From positions 32,644,353 to 32,708,352 of the forward strand of contig NC_092639.1 in the NCBI RefSeq assembly GCF_039555335.1: a DNA stretch of 64,000 bases, given 5' to 3'. Of this stretch, positions 49,824 through 60,548 are shown piece after piece. The notes beneath the pieces were generated by a model. It made no database searches. It was given only the letters and a program-made list of their open reading frames with translations, and was not told the DNA's origin. This DNA comes from Amphiura filiformis. Lineage: Eukaryota; Echinodermata; Ophiuroidea; Amphilepidida; Amphiuridae. The position numbers were made by a program, and so were the translations under genes. Every line of letters begins with the position of its first letter. Position 1 is the stretch's first letter.

Positions 49824-50142
49824 TAGACGAATCCAACGAGCCAAGTCATGGTCAGGATTTGGTCGGCCATTATTGGGTCCCAGCATGCACAAAACTGGTG
49901 TTGTGAGTGCGCGCCCAATTGGGTGGAATAAACCCGCTTAAAATTCGATGTTAGATTCTTTTGTGTTGCAAACTGTCATCATTCTTTTGTCTATGTGTAA
50001 CACGGGTGATAGAATACAGTTTAAAATACCCTCCAAGGCCGCATATGCGCGTCATTTTACATTTTAGGTGAGATAGAGCCGACGGGGACCCAGCTAATGG
50101 CTGCCATTGAGGTGTAGGAATGCGTGAAATTGGATTCGTCTA
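49824..50142. mobile_element. MITE with ends TAGACGAATCCAA
   Basis: TAGACGAATCCAACGAG at the left and the inverted TAGACGAATCCAATTTC at the right; the right flank is TATA, so TA may be the target. A worn relative lies at 9310-9430. Ends 76 bp before kinase exon 2. Confidence 0.7.
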
Positions 50143-50218
50143 TATAAGGTGAGCTTATACTCGCATGGTTACGGTATTGAGCAATTGGTGTAATTATGTC
50201 ATCTATTTACATTTTCAG

Positions 50219-51096
50219 ATACGGAAGACATCAACACTGGATCGTCGCAGTGGGACCTAGAAGAAAGCGATTTGGTCCTCGGCAAGCCAATCGGATCCGG
50301 TTCGTTTGCTGATGTTTTCGAAGCTTCTCTTAAAACAAAGAAGGGACCTAGCCAAAAGGTAGCAGCAAAAAGATTGTACAGTCAAATGTGTACCGCTGAT
50401 AGCATGAAGGAAGTTAAGGAAGACCACCAAAAAGAACTGGATTTTCAGTGTAAACTTAAACACAAGAACATAATCACATTTATCGGTGTGATCCTAACAA
50501 AAACAACTATGATATTTGTCAGTGAACTCGCAGCCAAAGGTTCTCTTTTTGACTTTTTAAGACGTCCGAACCACCATCCCTTGTCAGAAAAACGTCTCCT
50601 CCGCTGGATGTTGCAAGCAGCTTGTTCAATCCAATACCTCCACAGAAAAAATGTAGTACATCGGGATATCAAAAGCCTTAACTACCTAGTTGCCGACGAT
50701 AACACCTTGAAGCTATGTGACTTTGGTATCGCTAAAAGTATTACTCGCACCGTGGACACCATTCAGAAAGGTTCTTTTCCATGGATGGCACCGGAGGTAT
50801 TCATCGAGCAGAAAGTGTCACACAAATCAGACATTTATTCGTACGGAGTTGTTATCTGGGAACTAAAAACGGGGAAGATTCCGTTCGGCAAAATGGATGG
50901 CGCCGCAATTATGTGGGCTGTTGGAAATGGCAAACGGCCACCAATTCCAGGAGATTGTACACAGCCTATTCGTAACTTGCTCCGCCAATGCTGGGAAGGT
51001 GACAGGAGAAATAGGCCTCATATTGATAGTATCGTGTCGGACGTTAAGGGGATGCTTAATTTGCTGCGACTTGAGACCAGTGTGTGCTTAGGTTAA
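50219..51096 (+). CDS. TKL-type protein kinase, exon 2 (whole kinase domain)
   Basis: With exon 1 this gives about 310 residues, essentially a lone kinase domain. Using the joined numbering: Gly-rich loop IGSGSFADV (43-51), catalytic Lys in VAAKRL (Lys69), HRD with HRDIKSLNYL (Asp168), DFG (186-188), and GSFPWMAPE with APE at 209-211. DIYSYGVVIWELKTGKIPF follows. All residues needed for catalysis are there. The HRDxKSxN and GSxxWMAPE signatures place it in the TKL group (MLK/ZAK/TAK1/RAF-like), probably Ser/Thr-specific; the exact family cannot be told. No transmembrane or regulatory domain is visible. Codon use is unlike the A+T-rich flanks, consistent with a real gene. A kinase domain in one exon with a short N-terminal exon might reflect an old retrocopy. 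Confidence 0.92.
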
Positions 51097-51275
51097 CTTC
51101 AAGAGTTATCTTTGCCAAATAGGACCCTACCCCTCGCGATCAATATATAGCAGGGAGCGCCGAAGGCACGATGCTCTGCAAGTCTGCAACGGTGCGATGA
51201 CATCGAGCGGCGACGAAGCTTTCGAGTTTGCCCGGCTGAGAAAAGTCCCAGTAATTCCGAAACAATATGCTTTAC

Positions 51276-53756
51276 AGTTAGCAACCTGGACAACCGATTC
51301 TTTTGTTATGCAAGGCTCACTCAGTCATTTAATGAGGCAATACAAACGATCGAATTTGGTGTTGAAATGAGCTAAATTTTGAGTTACACCTTTTCAATGT
51401 AAAATTAATTTTCTCGGCCAAATGAAAAGCAATCATTTTCATTTTTCAGTAAATGTCAGGTCAAATTGTAGTGCTTGATACTGTATTTTTTTTTCAAATC
51501 CTAGTGTTAAACTTAGGCGTGAAATTCAGTCATTTCGTGTAAGATTTTCGATTTTGATAGGCTTAATCTCTGCCCGCGAGCCTTTTTTTTGGATCAACCT
51601 TTTAGCTTTTCAAAGTAATATAGTTCGCTAATGAAGGATTTTTCCCAACTTTCTAACTAACACCACCGTGAGCGATATATCATAGTTTTGTCAAAATTTC
51701 CGTTTTGATTTCACCATTTTTACTGCCGGCTGAAAATTTTTCAAAATCAACGCGTGAAATCTAAGGCTAATACTAGCATTGTGGATCGATATCCCTGGGT
51801 TTAATAGGAATACCGGCATGGCTACAGTGTTGCCAGAACTTCAATATAGCAACAAAATTCCCAGGCCTAATAGCGCTCCTACTGATCATGTTTATAGCAC
51901 GATGAGAATCTTTCATCACGTGAGTGATTAATTATTTGATTTCATCATCACCGTGATCATCGGACCAATGTGTTGAAATTTGCTTCTCCTCAAAACAACT
52001 TTGCCCAACAATCTTACATCCAATTGGGCAATATTTTAAACAAAACTTTCTTTTACAAAACATAATATTACGCTGCATGTTTTATGATCAAGCAAACTGT
52101 TTGGAACACACTTCCAAATAACCTTCGTAACGCCCCCAGACTTTCGTTATTTAAACGCCAGCTTAAAACCAATCTTTATAAATTGATTGTGTTTATGTTT
52201 GTTTGTAAATTTCGTGCTTTACGCGCTTTGAGTTCCTCATCTGAGATTGTGCCTTATAAGAACCATTCATTATCATTGTTCACTTAAACAGGTTTTTGTT
52301 TTTAAACAAAAACCTGTTCAAGCAATTATTTAAAATTGCTTGCCTAAATACAGAATAACTTGGATGTTAATACTTGACGTAGTGTTTCAATTGTCATGAA
52401 GGTGACTGGGTATGGTGCCTTTTGTTTGTGTTTGTTTGAAACTGCTTTTGGAAACCCACCGAAAGTCATAGGCCCTAATGAAGCAGCCAAAACAATACCA
52501 GGTTAAACATGGAAGTTTATAAAAACCTATTAAATAACATACGAGTGGATATTCATACGTAGTGGTAGATAAAATGAGCAAGCAATAAAATTCACCTATT
52601 AAATAACCTTAAGGAAAAAAAAAACATTTGTGGCAACAATAAGCCTTGCATTGAAAGTCATGGTTAAAGTGTGTTGAGTACCACCCCAAAGTTTCCCTAC
52701 ATACACCCCCACTACCCACCTCACACACATCTGCACCCACCCCACCCCATAGGCCTACATGTACATGATATTACATAATAATATATAGCATAGCTATACA
52801 TTTAGGTATAGCGCTTAATTATGACAAATATGGTTAGGCCTATAGGCCTACATGTCAAATTAAAACAAACCCGAACACAAGTCTGAAGGGTGTAATGAAA
52901 ATGGCAACCCGCGATGGGGGGGGGTAGGTCATACAAAATTCACCTGGAGATAGGAGGGACAGAAGATTAAAATCCCCTATAATAACACGCTAATTTTTCT
53001 AGGTTTGGACCGTGGATTTTCCCATGGACCTCAAGCGTGCGTCTCTTAATACGGACTAACCTACTGTAGGTAAACAAACAAACAGACAAAATGGTTTTCA
53101 TAATCATGGAATCCATATAAATTGAAATTGCAGGCTATCACGGGAGCAAATTTTTAAAATTCACCTCATTTACCAGAAAACCCAATTGGGGATTTGGGCT
53201 ACCAAATCGCTGGTCGGGCAATCTTTGCTTTTCAATGGAAAATTGCCCTGGATGACAACAATGAAAATATCGACTATTTCTGCTGGTTGCTCACGAGATA
53301 AAAGTACTGAGTTTGACATTTTCGGAGCATGAAGGGAAAAAGGGTAAAATAAAACGGAAATTCTGACAAAACTATAATATATAGACCCACACGATGTGCC
53401 TTACAGAGGTGGGAAATATCTTTCTTTAGCAAACTATATTAGTTTGAGACGCTAAAAAATCAATTCCGTAAAAAGCTCGCGGGCGAACTCAAGGCCTATA
53501 AAAATCAAAATTATCACACTAAAAGATACAATTTGATGCTTAATTTTAACACCAGCATTTAAAAAAAAATGTATATCCAAGCACCAAGTTTTTAACTGAC
53601 ATTACTGAAGAAAAAAAAAATTGCTTTATATTTGACCGAGAAAATTAATTTAATAGCAAAAAGGTGTATCTCTGAATTGTGCTGTTTTTAACATGTATCG
53701 ATCGACTTTTAGCGCGCCTAATCATTTCTAAAGAATCGGTTGTCCAGGTTGCTGAC
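51276..53756. mobile_element. 2.5-kb element with diverged inverted arms of about 450 bp
   Basis: AGCAACCTGGACAACCGATT at 51279 recurs inverted at 53733-53757, and further blocks keep pairing inward (AATTAATTTTCTCGG, CGAGCTTTTT/CGCGAGCC, CATAGTTTTGTCAAAATTTC). By eye the arms are about 70% similar. A LINE tail lies inside. It starts less than 200 bp after the kinase stop codon. Confidence 0.7.
52070..52345 (+). pseudogene. LINE 3' end fragment with terminal hairpins
   Basis: The frame reads IKQTVWNTLPNNLRNAPRLS then LFKRQLKTNLYKL, the C-terminal signature of CR1/Rex-like reverse-transcriptase ORFs. Right after the stop come two hairpins: GAACAGGTTTTTGTTT-type arms at 52287-52319 and AAGCAATT arms at 52319-52342. 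LINE 3' stem-loops can serve template recognition. Confidence 0.7.
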
Positions 53757-53759
53757 TGT

Positions 53760-53960
53760 TTAGTCAAGTTATAGCTCAATCGGTATTGCGTTAGACTTCG
53801 GTGCATTGTGTTTGGCGATGCGAGTTCGAGACTCGGCACAGGCTCTGTTTGTTCTTGTGAATAACTGAACTGACTTGAATATTCCCCTTGGCAAGGAATT
53901 GACTGCTTATTCAAAACTCGGGAAGCTGACCCTGGCTCCGATGGTTTGTGGTGGTATAGC
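53760..53960 (+). repeat. tRNA-derived SINE
   Basis: An A-box-like TAGCTCAATCGG at 53772 and a B-box-like GAGTTCGAGACTC at 53822, at tRNA spacing, followed by CCCCTTGGCAAGGAATTGAC, resembling the deuterostome SINE core seen at 5865-6055. The frame on the opposite strand is an artefact of it. Confidence 0.65.
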
Positions 53961-54114
53961 TGCAATCCCTGATTGTTGCTATGTGGTTTATTATAGTTTT
54001 ATATGTTGTGTATTGGACCAGAGTGATCAGCGAATTTTGTAAAGTATGCTGAGGCTTATGGGTTTATGTCAGACTATGTGCAGCGCACTATTATAAATCA
54101 CTGCGCATTCATTC

Positions 54115-54235
54115 AGGTTCGCCGTCACAAATAATAAAGGAGACAAGTAGAAAAGGTGATCCCGCATGAGAATCGAGTCCAGGACCTCAGGACTCTGCCA
54201 TTGGAGCTCCAAAATGAGGCAGATTGAAATTCAGA
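54115..54235 (-). repeat. tRNA-derived SINE, minus copy of an inverted pair
   Basis: Read on the minus strand: GGAGCTCCAATGG (A-box region), then GGACTCGATTCTC (B-box), then CTACTTGTCTCCTTTATTAT tail. The same tail ends the plus-strand copy at 54485-54620. Confidence 0.6.
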
Positions 54236-54282
54236 CCTATAATAAACGGTCACTTAATCTTCTATCCTGCGGGGAGATGAGA

Positions 54283-54481
54283 TTAAAGGCCCATTCAGTG
54301 ATTTGCTCATCCGGAGGATCGCAAGCTCATCAAAATTCAGATTTTGGCATCTTTGATAAACGGCCTTCGGCTTTGCCAACAGTAGGGTATGTTAGCACAT
54401 CTATATGACACTAACAAAGATGCCAAAATATCAAAGACAAAATGAGACACTGGGATGAATTTGTAATTTATATACTTAAGG
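54283..54481. repeat. Truncated TTAA MITE, family AGGCCCATTCAGTGAT
   Basis: Starts TTAA-AGGCCCATTCAGTGAT and matches 11243 onward for about 190 bp. The right end is lost. It lies between the two opposed SINEs. Confidence 0.7.
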
Positions 54482-54484
54482 TTT

Positions 54485-54620
54485 GAATTTCAACCCGAAT
54501 GATAATGAAGCTCTCATGACACAGGTCTCGTAAACCTAAGGTCCTGGGTTCAATTCACAGACGGAATCCCTTTTTCTGCTTGTCTCCTTTATTATTTGCG
54601 ACGGTGAGCCTGGTGAAAAT
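54485..54620 (+). repeat. tRNA-derived SINE, plus copy of an inverted pair
   Basis: GGTCTCGTAAACCTAAGGTC (anticodon arm-like), then GGGTTCAATTC (B-box), then CTGCTTGTCTCCTTTATTAT. Head-to-head with 54115-54235, so the two could form a hairpin. Confidence 0.6.
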
Positions 54621-55158
54621 TGTGATTATTATATTCGATTCTCGTCGATCTTGCCACTTTTTTCCATTGTTTTTCTTTTCTTTCAAAAAATATCAGATCC
54701 GTTACGGTATATGCATGCAGATAGCGGCATAATTGTATATCGTATTCAGAGACGTTTCATTTGCGTGCACGGGTCAGGTAATAATCTTTGCGGATTGCAA
54801 TAATTTTGTACCAAGTATTGACAATAAATGCAAACATAATATACAGGCAATCAGAAAGACAAAAGACAGATGTCCACTCTCATAAATAACTCATTGAGGG
54901 AAAACAACTTATGTGAAATGAACCTATATTTTCCGATAATAAAGATTTAAAACCAAGTAAAACTTAAGTTTAGTCTATTATTATAAAGGGGGTACCACAC
55001 CCCTGCCCAATTTTATGCCTATTTTTGCATTTTCTCAAAAATTATAGCGCATTGGTGACAAGTAAGATATGTATATATGCGGGCAAGGACTACAACTACT
55101 GCACTGAAAATTTTATTTCAGCACAGACAACAGTTGTGGAGTTACAGTCAAAAATTAG

Positions 55159-55490
55159 TGTTATGACGCTATTTGCTTTCCATAGCTAATTTAAATATAT
55201 CGGTCCGCGGTTTCGTGTCCTCAATTACCCCGGCCTATTATTCTGGGCAGTTGTCAGCCAGCCATAGCCGGAGGATGAACTAAGAATATTTCGCTCATCT
55301 ATTATATTATTGTGATCACTTTGTTAATGAGAAATTAAAGTTTATTTGTGAAGTTATATTTTGCTCTCCGTTTGTTTCTGTTGAGTCTTTCCCCGTCTCA
55401 GATGGAAGATCTACTAGCCATGTATTTGGTTTAATTTCTAGTAATCAGATAACTGGTTAGTGGATCTTCACATCAAATCTGAGTCATAAT
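55159..55490 (+). repeat. 5' LTR
   Basis: 332 bp, starting TGTTATGACGC and ending GAGTCATAAT. It differs from the 3' LTR at four sites by eye, all within 55203-55217. The exact last base is uncertain by one because the following A could belong to the LTR. Confidence 0.93.
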
Positions 55491-55493
55491 AAA

Positions 55494-55511
55494 TGGTGCA
55501 GAATCCAATCT
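55494..55511 (+). other. Primer binding site (probable)
   Basis: TGGTGCAGAATCCAATC lies three bases after the LTR, the usual place for tRNA priming. I cannot assign the tRNA. The same bases overlap a short leader frame (ATG at 55493) that ends in a perfect CAG|GTAAGT donor at 55576, suggesting a spliced leader. Confidence 0.55.
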
Positions 55512-55849
55512 TTTCCGGTACCAAGCAAGCTGTGACTGGCTGTCAGCTGCCCCTGGTGGGAAAAACCAACCCCCAGGTAAGTTAATTTGGTATTATTATT
55601 TATAGCAATATTGGATTGATTCATTGTATATATATTATGTGATATTTTGATAGATTAAGTGAAATACGCTTTCGTGATTTCCGCCAAAGTTGTTTTATGG
55701 CGCGAAGAATATTGTTGCGTGATTTCTGTTTTCGGCCATTTTGTGAATAATATTGCAGCGTGATATTCTTGTATTGATACAATGTATATTAATGGCGAAA
55801 AGTAAATGTGATTATGGCTCCTATAGGCATGGGTTAAGTTGCCCTAGGC

Positions 55850-58800
55850 ATGCACCGAGGCATACCAATTGCTGACTCAGAGCAGCCAGAGAAGGTAATC
55901 CATAGTACAGAATATAATGATCTACTCCGACTCAGTCATGAAATAGTGAAATTAGTGGATACAAGTACTAGTGAAATAGTGAGAGTAGTACACGAAAACG
56001 TAGGACGTACACACAATTGTTTTGGCGAGGTCAATGAAAGGATATTGTCCAATGAGAGGTACATTGAATCTATTGAACAAAATGTAAATGATCGATGTCA
56101 TGCACCTGTAAACAGTAATAGCTGTATTGATCAGAGTCCGTATACGTGTAGAGAGGTTAATGACCGTAATATGAAATGTTACAGATGTAATACACTAGGT
56201 CATAGCTACAGACAGTGTCCTGAAAAGGAAGATGTGTATAATCGGGGTCGTAGTAACTGTTGTTATCCAACTGATGAACAGGTAAAACATGCACAAACTG
56301 TACAGAAATTTGTTTCAAATAGTTGTAATGTAAACAGTGTGACTGACCAAACGCGTCAAAAGAGCAGTAATTCTCCGTGTAATTCAGCCCAAGTTCCGCG
56401 CAATGGAAGATTTGATTCAAATTTTGCCGCGTCTGAATGCGATAGTGATAACGTTGAAACAGATTTTGATGAAGAAGTTTATATTTCTGTCACTATTGGT
56501 AGCCAAAACATTGACTGTTTAATTGACACTGGTTGTACAATGAATCTAATCGATCATGAGTACTGGCATTCTTTAGAATTGTCACACCAAATTGTAGTGT
56601 CAAAACCGCGATTAACAAAAGCCCGTACCGCTAACAAATCTGTGTTGCAAATCAGTGGTTTTGTTGTTGTTCCGTTGTTTATTGAAGGTTCAAAATTTCT
56701 CGTGCCAATGTATATTGCTCGAAATCTTAGTCAGGAAATCATGTTGGGAAAAAGATTCCTAAAACAGCATAAGGCCAGATTAGATTTTAACACACAGAAA
56801 TTGCGATTGTTTAAGAAAAGTAATTTGCGTGTAATTGAAAGGCAAGAAATTCCGCCTCATTCACAATCAGTGGTGCGTGCGAGGTTATCGAATAATCTTC
56901 CAAAAGGCACAATAGGATTATGTCAGGGAGGACGGAGAGTCACTGCTTTAGGAGTATTGATTGCCAATACAGTATCAAGTGTTCAACCTATTGCTAACAA
57001 ATCTAGTTGTAGTACTCAATTACTTGTGTTAAACACTAGCAATGAACCAATTGTGTTGTATCCTAGAACAAAACTTGGTACATTTACACTTGTAAATAAC
57101 AGTGAAATCATTCATTTTACCGATATAGATGACTCTGTAGTAGATGAAGTACCTGTAGCATCAGTCCATGTAAAGGCACAGAATTCGCCAGATCCTAAGG
57201 TACGTGAAGTTCTTTCTCAGGTCAATTTCAATGATTCTCATTTAACTGAAACCGATTCTGATATGTTATCTGATCTTATAGCTGAGTATGTAGACGTTTT
57301 TCAAACCAAAGATAGTCCTAGAGGAAGATATACGAAAATTGAGCATGTCATAAGAACTGGTAATCATCCGCCAATCAAATGTCGTCCTTATAGACAACCT
57401 CCTCATGTGCAAGCTGAAATACGTAAACAAGTCAATCAGATGTTAGAAGATGGTTTAATCAGAGAATCCACCAGTAGTTGGAGTTTTCCTGTTGTAATGA
57501 TTCCTAAACCTGATGGTACACTAAGATTCTGTTGTGATATGAGATTATGTAACCAAATTGTGGAAAAGAATAATTTTCCTCTACCTCACATAGATGATGC
57601 ATTAGATAGCTTAGGCGCAGGAACACCAAATTATTTTTCCACACTAGATTTAGCGTCAGGTTATTACCAAATTGGACTTGAAGAAAGCTCAAAACAAAAG
57701 AGTGCTTTCATTACACAAGATGGTTTGTATGAGTTTAATGTAATGCCAATGGGGTGTACAAATTCTCCAGCCACGTTTCAAAGAGTTATGCAAGAAGTGT
57801 TCAGAGGTTTAAATTGGAAATTTGTATTAATATATCTTGATGATGTAATAGTGTTTTCCAATTCTTTTAATGAACATGTAGATCATTTGAGACAAGTATT
57901 TCAGAGGTTGAGAGAAGCCAATTTGAAGCTCAAGCCTAAAAAGTGTACTTTTGCTCAAGAACAGGTACGTTATTTAGGACACATTGTAAGTAAAGATGGG
58001 ATAGCTACTGATCCAGAGAAAACCAAAGTAGTCCAAGAGTATCCAGTTCCAACGAAGGTATCGGAAGTAAGATCATTTCTAGGTTTTGTAGGCTATTATA
58101 GGAAGTACATTAGAGATTACAGTAAAATAGCCGCACCTTTAACATATCTCACTCGTAAAGATGTTCAATTTATTTGGTCAAAAGAGTGTGCAGAAGCGTT
58201 TGAAATCCTGAAACAAAAGCTAGTAGAACCTCCAATTCTTGCCTACCCTCGTTTTGATGGTACTCAATTTATGTTGCAAACTGACGCCAGTATAAAAGGT
58301 CTTGGTTTCATTTTAGCACAGGTACAAGATGGTGAAGAGAAGGTAATTTGTTATGGAGGTAGAGCTTTGCATGATTCCGAAAAGACGTATACAACTACTG
58401 AACTTGAAGCTTTGGCTGTGGTTGAAGGGATTAAGAAATATTCCCCATACCTTCAACATACTGTAAAGTTCACAATTCAGACTGACCACTGTGCATTGAA
58501 ATGGTTGTTTGGTCAAAAGCGTACAACAGGTCGCCTCGCAAGATGGGTACTGAAGTTACAATCATATACTTATGAAGTAGTCCATAAAAGAGGATGTAAG
58601 AATGGTAATGCAGATGCACTAAGTAGAATACCAACTCAAGTGTCAGAATCTTGTAATTCATGTAACTCATATCATGTTGACTCCCCTACTTCCTCAGAAA
58701 CAGATTCAAACTGGACAGAATGTGGCTTGGAGACAATGACTGATGATGTTATCAATGACTCTCCTGCGTCAGAGACAAAGCCAGATCCAGAAGTGAATAC

Positions 58801-59314
58801 TGTTCGAAATCTGAGATTTCAGAGGAATAGACGACTGGATGGAGACAAAAAATATGTAGATATTCAAAAAGTTCCTTCTTTACCAACTGATGTTAATGTG
58901 GACCATTTCAAAGATGCTCAATTAGCTGATCCTTTTGCTGGTCCCATGATAAGATTTTTGGATGAAGACATATTGCCTGATAATCAAAGACAAGCACGTG
59001 ATATTTTATTGCAGTCAGATCAATACTATGTCCATGAAGGTATTTTGTATCATATATGGCACACACCCGCCAAACGTCACATGCCAGAAAGAAATACTGT
59101 GCAATTTTATGTACCTGTAACCATGATTGATATCATACTTAACAACTGTCATGATAATGTTTTAGCAGCTCATTTTGGTTTTCAGAGAACATATCACAAA
59201 ATCCGCCAAAGATATTTCTGGAAACGTATGTATAGAGATGTTGACAATTGGGTAAGATCGTGTATATCTTGTGCTCAGAGAAAACACATAGACACAAAGT
59301 TAGAGCTCCCATGA
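55850..59314 (+). pseudogene. gag-like end and pol: zinc knuckle, protease, RT, RNase H, integrase N-terminus
   Basis: 1154 codons. In order: a CCHC zinc knuckle (C110, C113, H118, C123), an aspartic protease with DTG at 226-228, a reverse transcriptase with YLDD at 662-665, RNase H with its first Asp near 812, and the HHCC zinc region of integrase near 1100-1145. The frame then stops at 59312-59314, before the catalytic core. Only about 109 residues precede the zinc knuckle and they do not look like a gypsy capsid, so gag seems to have lost its main part or begins in an unseen upstream exon. Continuation of pol is in the -1 frame from about 59300. Confidence 0.92.
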
Positions 59315-60246
59315 TGACCATGAAGGTCCCCAGTGCATTTGAACGTGTAAGTGTGGATATCTTGGGTCCTCTACCTATTACAACCAATGGTAATCGGTAT
59401 GTATTGTGTTTTACAGATCACTGTACCAGATGGCCTATCTTAGTTCCCATTAAGACTATGGATGCAGCCACTGTAGCTAGAGCATTCTTTGATCATATTA
59501 TATGTCAACATGGTTGTCCGCAATATTTGCTTAGTGATCGAGGTACAAATTTCCTCAGTAAACTGGTGCTTGAAGTGTGTAGAATTATGCGTACATCAAA
59601 GTTGAATACAAGTAGTTATCATCCACAGTGTAATGCTATTCAGGAACGTTTTAACTTTGTTATCTTAGATACCTTGTCACACTATGCTAATGAGTATCAG
59701 ACAAACTGGGATGAGTATATTCCAGCCATTCAATTTGCATATAGGTCTACACCAGCAGACAATTCTGTAGGATTTAGCCCTTTCTTTTTATTATATGGCA
59801 GGGAAGCAAGACTACCCCTGGATGTGACATTGATGGCTAAGAGTGAATACCCAGAGAAGACAGTGAGAGAACATATCCATCATTTGGTATCTCAATTAGA
59901 AGTGTTCCGTGCAATATCTAAGCAACATCTTGAACTTAATCAAGCTAGCATGAAAGACCGTTATGATGAACATGCAAGTGATGTACAGTTTCAGGTGGGT
60001 GATACAATTTGGTTATATATTCCAGCCACTCAACCAGGCTTGTCAAAGAAGCTCATGAAATTTTGGTCAGGACCATACTTACTCGTAGAGCAAACGGGGC
60101 CCGTGAATTTCCGTGTTCGAAATCTGACAAACAATAAGTTGATGTCAGCCCCAGTGCATGTTAATCGAATGAAGTTTGCCTATGATCGATATGCCAGACC
60201 AGAAAATCATGTCATGCCCAAAGATTTTGTGCAAAGGATCCTCTAG
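59300..60246 (+). pseudogene. pol continued: integrase catalytic core (frame-shifted)
   Basis: An open frame from 59248 overlaps the end of the upstream frame, -1 relative to it. From about 59300 it reads integrase: D in SVDILG, D in LSDRGTNF and E in IQERFN are the expected catalytic D,D,E. The C-terminal GDxIWLY...KKLMKFWSGPYLL region is present. The frame closes at 60246 and the reading continues in a further -1 frame. Confidence 0.88.
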
Positions 60247-60548
60247 AAGATGTTGTAGATGCTGATTGTCCAGATGACTCGTTTGCCCCACTTATGGCAT
60301 CCCAGGAATTGGATAAGCGCATATCTTTTATACCGGGTCTACCTTTGACTCCTGTTACCACAAGTAGTGAGTATGAAGTAGAGAAGATTTTACGTGGTAG
60401 GTACAGGGACAACAAGCTTCAGTATCTTATCAAGTGGCGTGATTTCCCAAGTTCCAGAAATACTTGGGAGCCGGCTGATAATTTAAACCCAGCTGCTTTG
60501 GACTTTTTGAAAAGTAATCCTGTGAAGATATCTGGCAAAAGCAGATGA
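60226..60548 (+). pseudogene. pol C-terminus: chromodomain (frame-shifted)
   Basis: From about 60226 the -1 frame gives DPLEDVVDADCPDDSF, then (ATG at 60294) a chromodomain: EYEVEKILRGR...YLIKWRDFPSSRNTWEPADN, stop 60546-60548. The aromatic and acidic positions of the fold are kept. In chromodomain retrotransposons this domain follows integrase and can bias insertion to marked chromatin (family knowledge). Confidence 0.88.
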
